Shown here: positions 4,392 through 6,368 of the stretch, in pieces
Layout of the letters: every line of letters begins with the position of its first letter
How positions within the stretch are numbered: the stretch's first letter is position 1
Assembly (NCBI GenBank): GCA_946056785.1
Contig: CAMGKS010000070.1
Coordinates: 1 to 6,368 of the forward strand
DNA length: 6,368 nucleotides
Direction: 5' to 3'
Origin: an uncultured Clostridia bacterium
Lineage (GTDB): Bacteria; Bacillota; Clostridia; Christensenellales; CAG-917
Position numbers and translations under genes: made by a program
The notes under the pieces: model-generated
What the model was told of the DNA's origin: nothing
What the model saw: only the letters and a program-made list of their open reading frames with translations
Database searches by the model: none

Positions 4392-5384
4392 ATGAGCAAT
4401 TTTTTAGAAAATCTCTTTTCCAGAGCATCAAAACTTAACAAAACAATAGCTCTTGCGGAAGGCGACGATTATAGAGCCGCCAAAGCCGCCGAAATTCTTA
4501 CAGAAAAGAAAATTTGCAACGTTGTTTTAATCGGAGACAAAGCCGCTATCACGTCAAAATTTCCTGAAATCAAATTTGACGGCGTCAATTTTATGAATCC
4601 GGCAACCGATAAAACCGATGAATATACAAACTTTCTTTATGAACTTCGTAAAGAAAAAGGGTTGACGCTTGAAGCCGCAAAAAAACTTATCACGACAAAC
4701 AATATGTATTATGCCGCAGTTGCACTTAAAACAGGCGACGTCGACGGTGTTGTCGGAGGTGCCGTATTCTCTTCAGCGGACGTGTCAAGGGCGGCTTTCC
4801 AAGTCGTTAAGCCGGCTAAGGGCATTAAGAGCGTATCCAGCTGCTTTATTATGGTTCCGCCATCTGATTTTAAGTATAGCGATACTCCTGCATACGTTTT
4901 CAGCGATTGTGCGGTTATTCCTTATCCGGACGAAAACCAACTTGCCGATATCGTTCAGGCAGCTTATCTTTCTGCCAAGAACATTGTTGAAGTCGAGCCT
5001 AAAATCGCTATGCTCAGTTTTTCAACGCTCGGAAGTGCAAAGCATGAAAATATAGATAAAGTCAGAAACGCTCTTCAAATTGTAAAAAGCGAGCATCCTG
5101 AAATTTGCGTTGACGGCGAAATGCAACTTGACGCTGCAATCGTCGACGTTGTCGCAAAGCAAAAAGCAAGCGGCAGTCCTGTTGCGGGTCAAGCTAACGT
5201 ACTTGTTTTCCCTAATCTTGACGCAGGAAATATCGGGTATAAAATTGCTCAACGTTTCGGCGGTTGCATGGCAATCGGACCTATTATGCAAGGTCTGTCA
5301 AAGCCAATTAACGATTTGTCCAGAGGCTGCGTAGCCGAAGATATAGTTGCCGTTGCGGCAATCACTTGTTTGCAAGGAGCGTAA
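4392..5384 (+). CDS. pta: phosphate acetyltransferase (phosphotransacetylase)
   Basis: A 330-residue cytoplasmic enzyme at the full length of the short class (about 325-335). It interconverts acetyl-CoA plus phosphate with acetyl phosphate plus CoA. Family blocks visible are TIALAEGDDYRAAKAA (18-33), GDVDGVVGGAVFSSADVSRAAFQ (115-137), VFPNLDAGNIGYKIAQRFGG (272-291), GPIMQGLSKPINDLSRG (296-312) and the C-terminal EDIVAVAAITCLQ. By eye, R133, R288, S310-R311 and D317 correspond to residues implicated in CoA or phosphate handling in the Methanosarcina enzyme. The start has GGAG (4383-4386) five bases upstream. The gene is followed by ackA after a single base, so the two are translated from one transcript. 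It has its own promoter facing away from tmcAL. Confidence 0.95.
   Translation: MSNFLENLFSRASKLNKTIALAEGDDYRAAKAAEILTEKKICNVVLIGDKAAITSKFPEIKFDGVNFMNPATDKTDEYTNFLYELRKEKGLTLEAAKKLITTNNMYYAAVALKTGDVDGVVGGAVFSSADVSRAAFQVVKPAKGIKSVSSCFIMVPPSDFKYSDTPAYVFSDCAVIPYPDENQLADIVQAAYLSAKNIVEVEPKIAMLSFSTLGSAKHENIDKVRNALQIVKSEHPEICVDGEMQLDAAIVDVVAKQKASGSPVAGQANVLVFPNLDAGNIGYKIAQRFGGCMAIGPIMQGLSKPINDLSRGCVAEDIVAVAAITCLQGA
5374..5379 (+). promoter_or_regulatory. ribosome binding site of ackA inside the pta 3' end
   Basis: AAGGAG lies in the last codons of pta, six bases before the ackA ATG at 5386. This places the ackA start one base after the pta TAA and implies translational coupling. Confidence 0.8.
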
Positions 5385-5385
5385 T

Positions 5386-6368
5386 ATGAAAATTTTAGTT
5401 ATAAATGCCGGGTCTTCTTCGCTTAAATATCAACTTATCGATATGGAAACCGAAACCGCTTTGCTTAAAGGACTTTGCGAGCGTATTACTTTCAGCGGCA
5501 GCTGTTTATCGCAAAAAACTTCTGACGGCAGAGAATATACGATTCAGCAGGATATGCCTACGCACAAAGAAGCAATGGAGCTTGTTTTAAAAGCTATGTT
5601 AGATTCTACTTACGGAGCTATTAAGTCGGTTTCCGAAATAAGTGCGGTAGGTCATCGCGTACTTCATTCCGGTGAAGATTTTCATTCATCTGTTGTAATT
5701 GACGATGAAGTAATCAAAATCTGCGAAAAAAACGCCGAACTCGGTCCGCTTCATATGCCGGGAAATATTGCTTGCATAAAAAGCTGTATAGAAGTTATGC
5801 CGGGCGTTCCTATGGTCGCAGTGTTCGATACGACTTTCCATAGCACGATGCCTCCTAAGGCATATATGTACGGAATTCCGTATAGCGTATACGAACAGTA
5901 TAAAGTCAGAAAATACGGCTTTCACGGCACTTCCCATAAATTCGTCAGCGAAGAAACGGCAAAAATTATCGGCAAAGATAAAAAGATGATTATTTGTCAT
6001 TTGGGAAACGGTTCTTCCATTTCTGCCGTAAAGGACGGAAAGTGTCAGGATACTTCCATGGGCTTTACGCCGCTCGAAGGTCTTGTTATGGGTACGCGTT
6101 CGGGTAATATTGATCCTGCCGCAGTCGATTATATAAGACAAAAGCTCAATATGAAAGACGGCGAAGTGGTTCAATTCCTCAATAAAAAATGCGGTATGCT
6201 CGGAATAAGCGAATATTCGAGCGATTGTCGTGATCTTACCGAAAAAGCAAATCAAGGCGACGAAAAAGCCAAACTTGCTCTCGATATGGTTGCTTACAGC
6301 GTAAAAAAATATGGCAAAGAGCCGACAGAAATTTCCGATTTGATGTTTGCCGAACTCATTGACAAGAT
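5386..6368 (+). CDS. ackA: acetate kinase, 3' part outside the window; last ~18 codons anomalous
   Basis: The frame is open from ATG 5386 to the window edge (327 codons, no stop); acetate kinases have about 400. It makes acetate and ATP from acetyl phosphate, the partner step to pta. Signature INAGSSSLK is at residues 6-14. GHRVLHSGE (89-97) includes R91; VFDTTFH (146-152) includes D148; GFHGTSH (178-184) includes H180. CHLGNGSS (204-211) includes H205, and MGTRSGNIDP (235-244) includes R238. These match substrate and catalytic residues of the Methanosarcina enzyme. The catalytic glutamate near 384 would lie beyond the window. After ALDMVAYSVKKY (298-309), where the family continues with an IGxY segment, this sequence instead reads GKEPTEISDLMFAELIDK. 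No frame of the last 55 bases restores the expected continuation. Identity is certain; whether the 3' end is native is not. Confidence 0.93.
   Translation, partial: MKILVINAGSSSLKYQLIDMETETALLKGLCERITFSGSCLSQKTSDGREYTIQQDMPTHKEAMELVLKAMLDSTYGAIKSVSEISAVGHRVLHSGEDFHSSVVIDDEVIKICEKNAELGPLHMPGNIACIKSCIEVMPGVPMVAVFDTTFHSTMPPKAYMYGIPYSVYEQYKVRKYGFHGTSHKFVSEETAKIIGKDKKMIICHLGNGSSISAVKDGKCQDTSMGFTPLEGLVMGTRSGNIDPAAVDYIRQKLNMKDGEVVQFLNKKCGMLGISEYSSDCRDLTEKANQGDEKAKLALDMVAYSVKKYGKEPTEISDLMFAELIDK

Noticed and set aside
5022..5291. 89-codon minus-strand open frame
   Set aside because: It is antisense to pta, with a composition typical of a shadow frame.
5686..6255. 189-codon minus-strand open frame
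   Set aside because: It lies fully inside ackA, whose motifs are unmistakable; it is a shadow frame.
6301..6368. Simple frameshift in the A7 run of ackA as cause of the odd tail
   Set aside because: The other two frames do not produce the acetate kinase continuation and one soon meets a stop, so a single indel does not repair it.

Overview
The window looks like a piece of chromosome from a low-GC, spore-forming clostridial member of the Firmicutes. Coding parts are moderately AT-rich and the spacers are strongly AT-rich. It carries ylbJ (a sporulation membrane protein gene) beside ylbM/tmcAL, pta and ackA, a neighbourhood I know from clostridial genomes. The exact taxon cannot be read from the sequence; an uncultured gut clostridium is a reasonable guess.

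Layout. Positions 1-275 are a 110-bp tandem repeat (2.5 identical copies) and 276-515 is a non-coding spacer. A small gene for a sigma-70 region 4-like helix-turn-helix protein (516-1007, minus) has its own near-consensus promoter. That promoter is capped by 11-bp-phased GGTGAAAAAAT repeats, and the same motif recurs downstream of the gene. Positions 1008-1668 are a repeat-rich spacer holding an imperfect long hairpin and decayed copies of the ylbJ 3' end. ylbJ follows (1669-2685, minus), apparently without a Shine-Dalgarno and with a -10 box so close that its mRNA may be leaderless. A 441-bp spacer (2686-3126) holds an intrinsic terminator and a 16-bp repeat. tmcAL (3127-4260, minus) and pta-ackA (4392 to past the window end, plus) diverge from a compact 131-bp region. 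There a palindromic TATAATTATA can serve as the -10 box in both directions.

Function. Pta and AckA convert acetyl-CoA through acetyl phosphate to acetate and ATP. TmcAL uses acetate and ATP to acetylate the wobble cytidine of elongator tRNA-Met. The divergent promoter therefore links the producer and a consumer of acetate. YlbJ is a sporulation-stage membrane protein and the HTH protein is an orphan regulator.

Main oddities: the palindromic divergent promoter; the phased motif on both sides of the HTH gene; the 87-bp perfect repeat of the ylbJ tail next to decayed copies; and an ackA reading frame that stops resembling acetate kinase after residue 309, about 55 bp before the window ends. I see no CRISPR array, tRNA, rRNA, transposase or clear multi-gene novel system.
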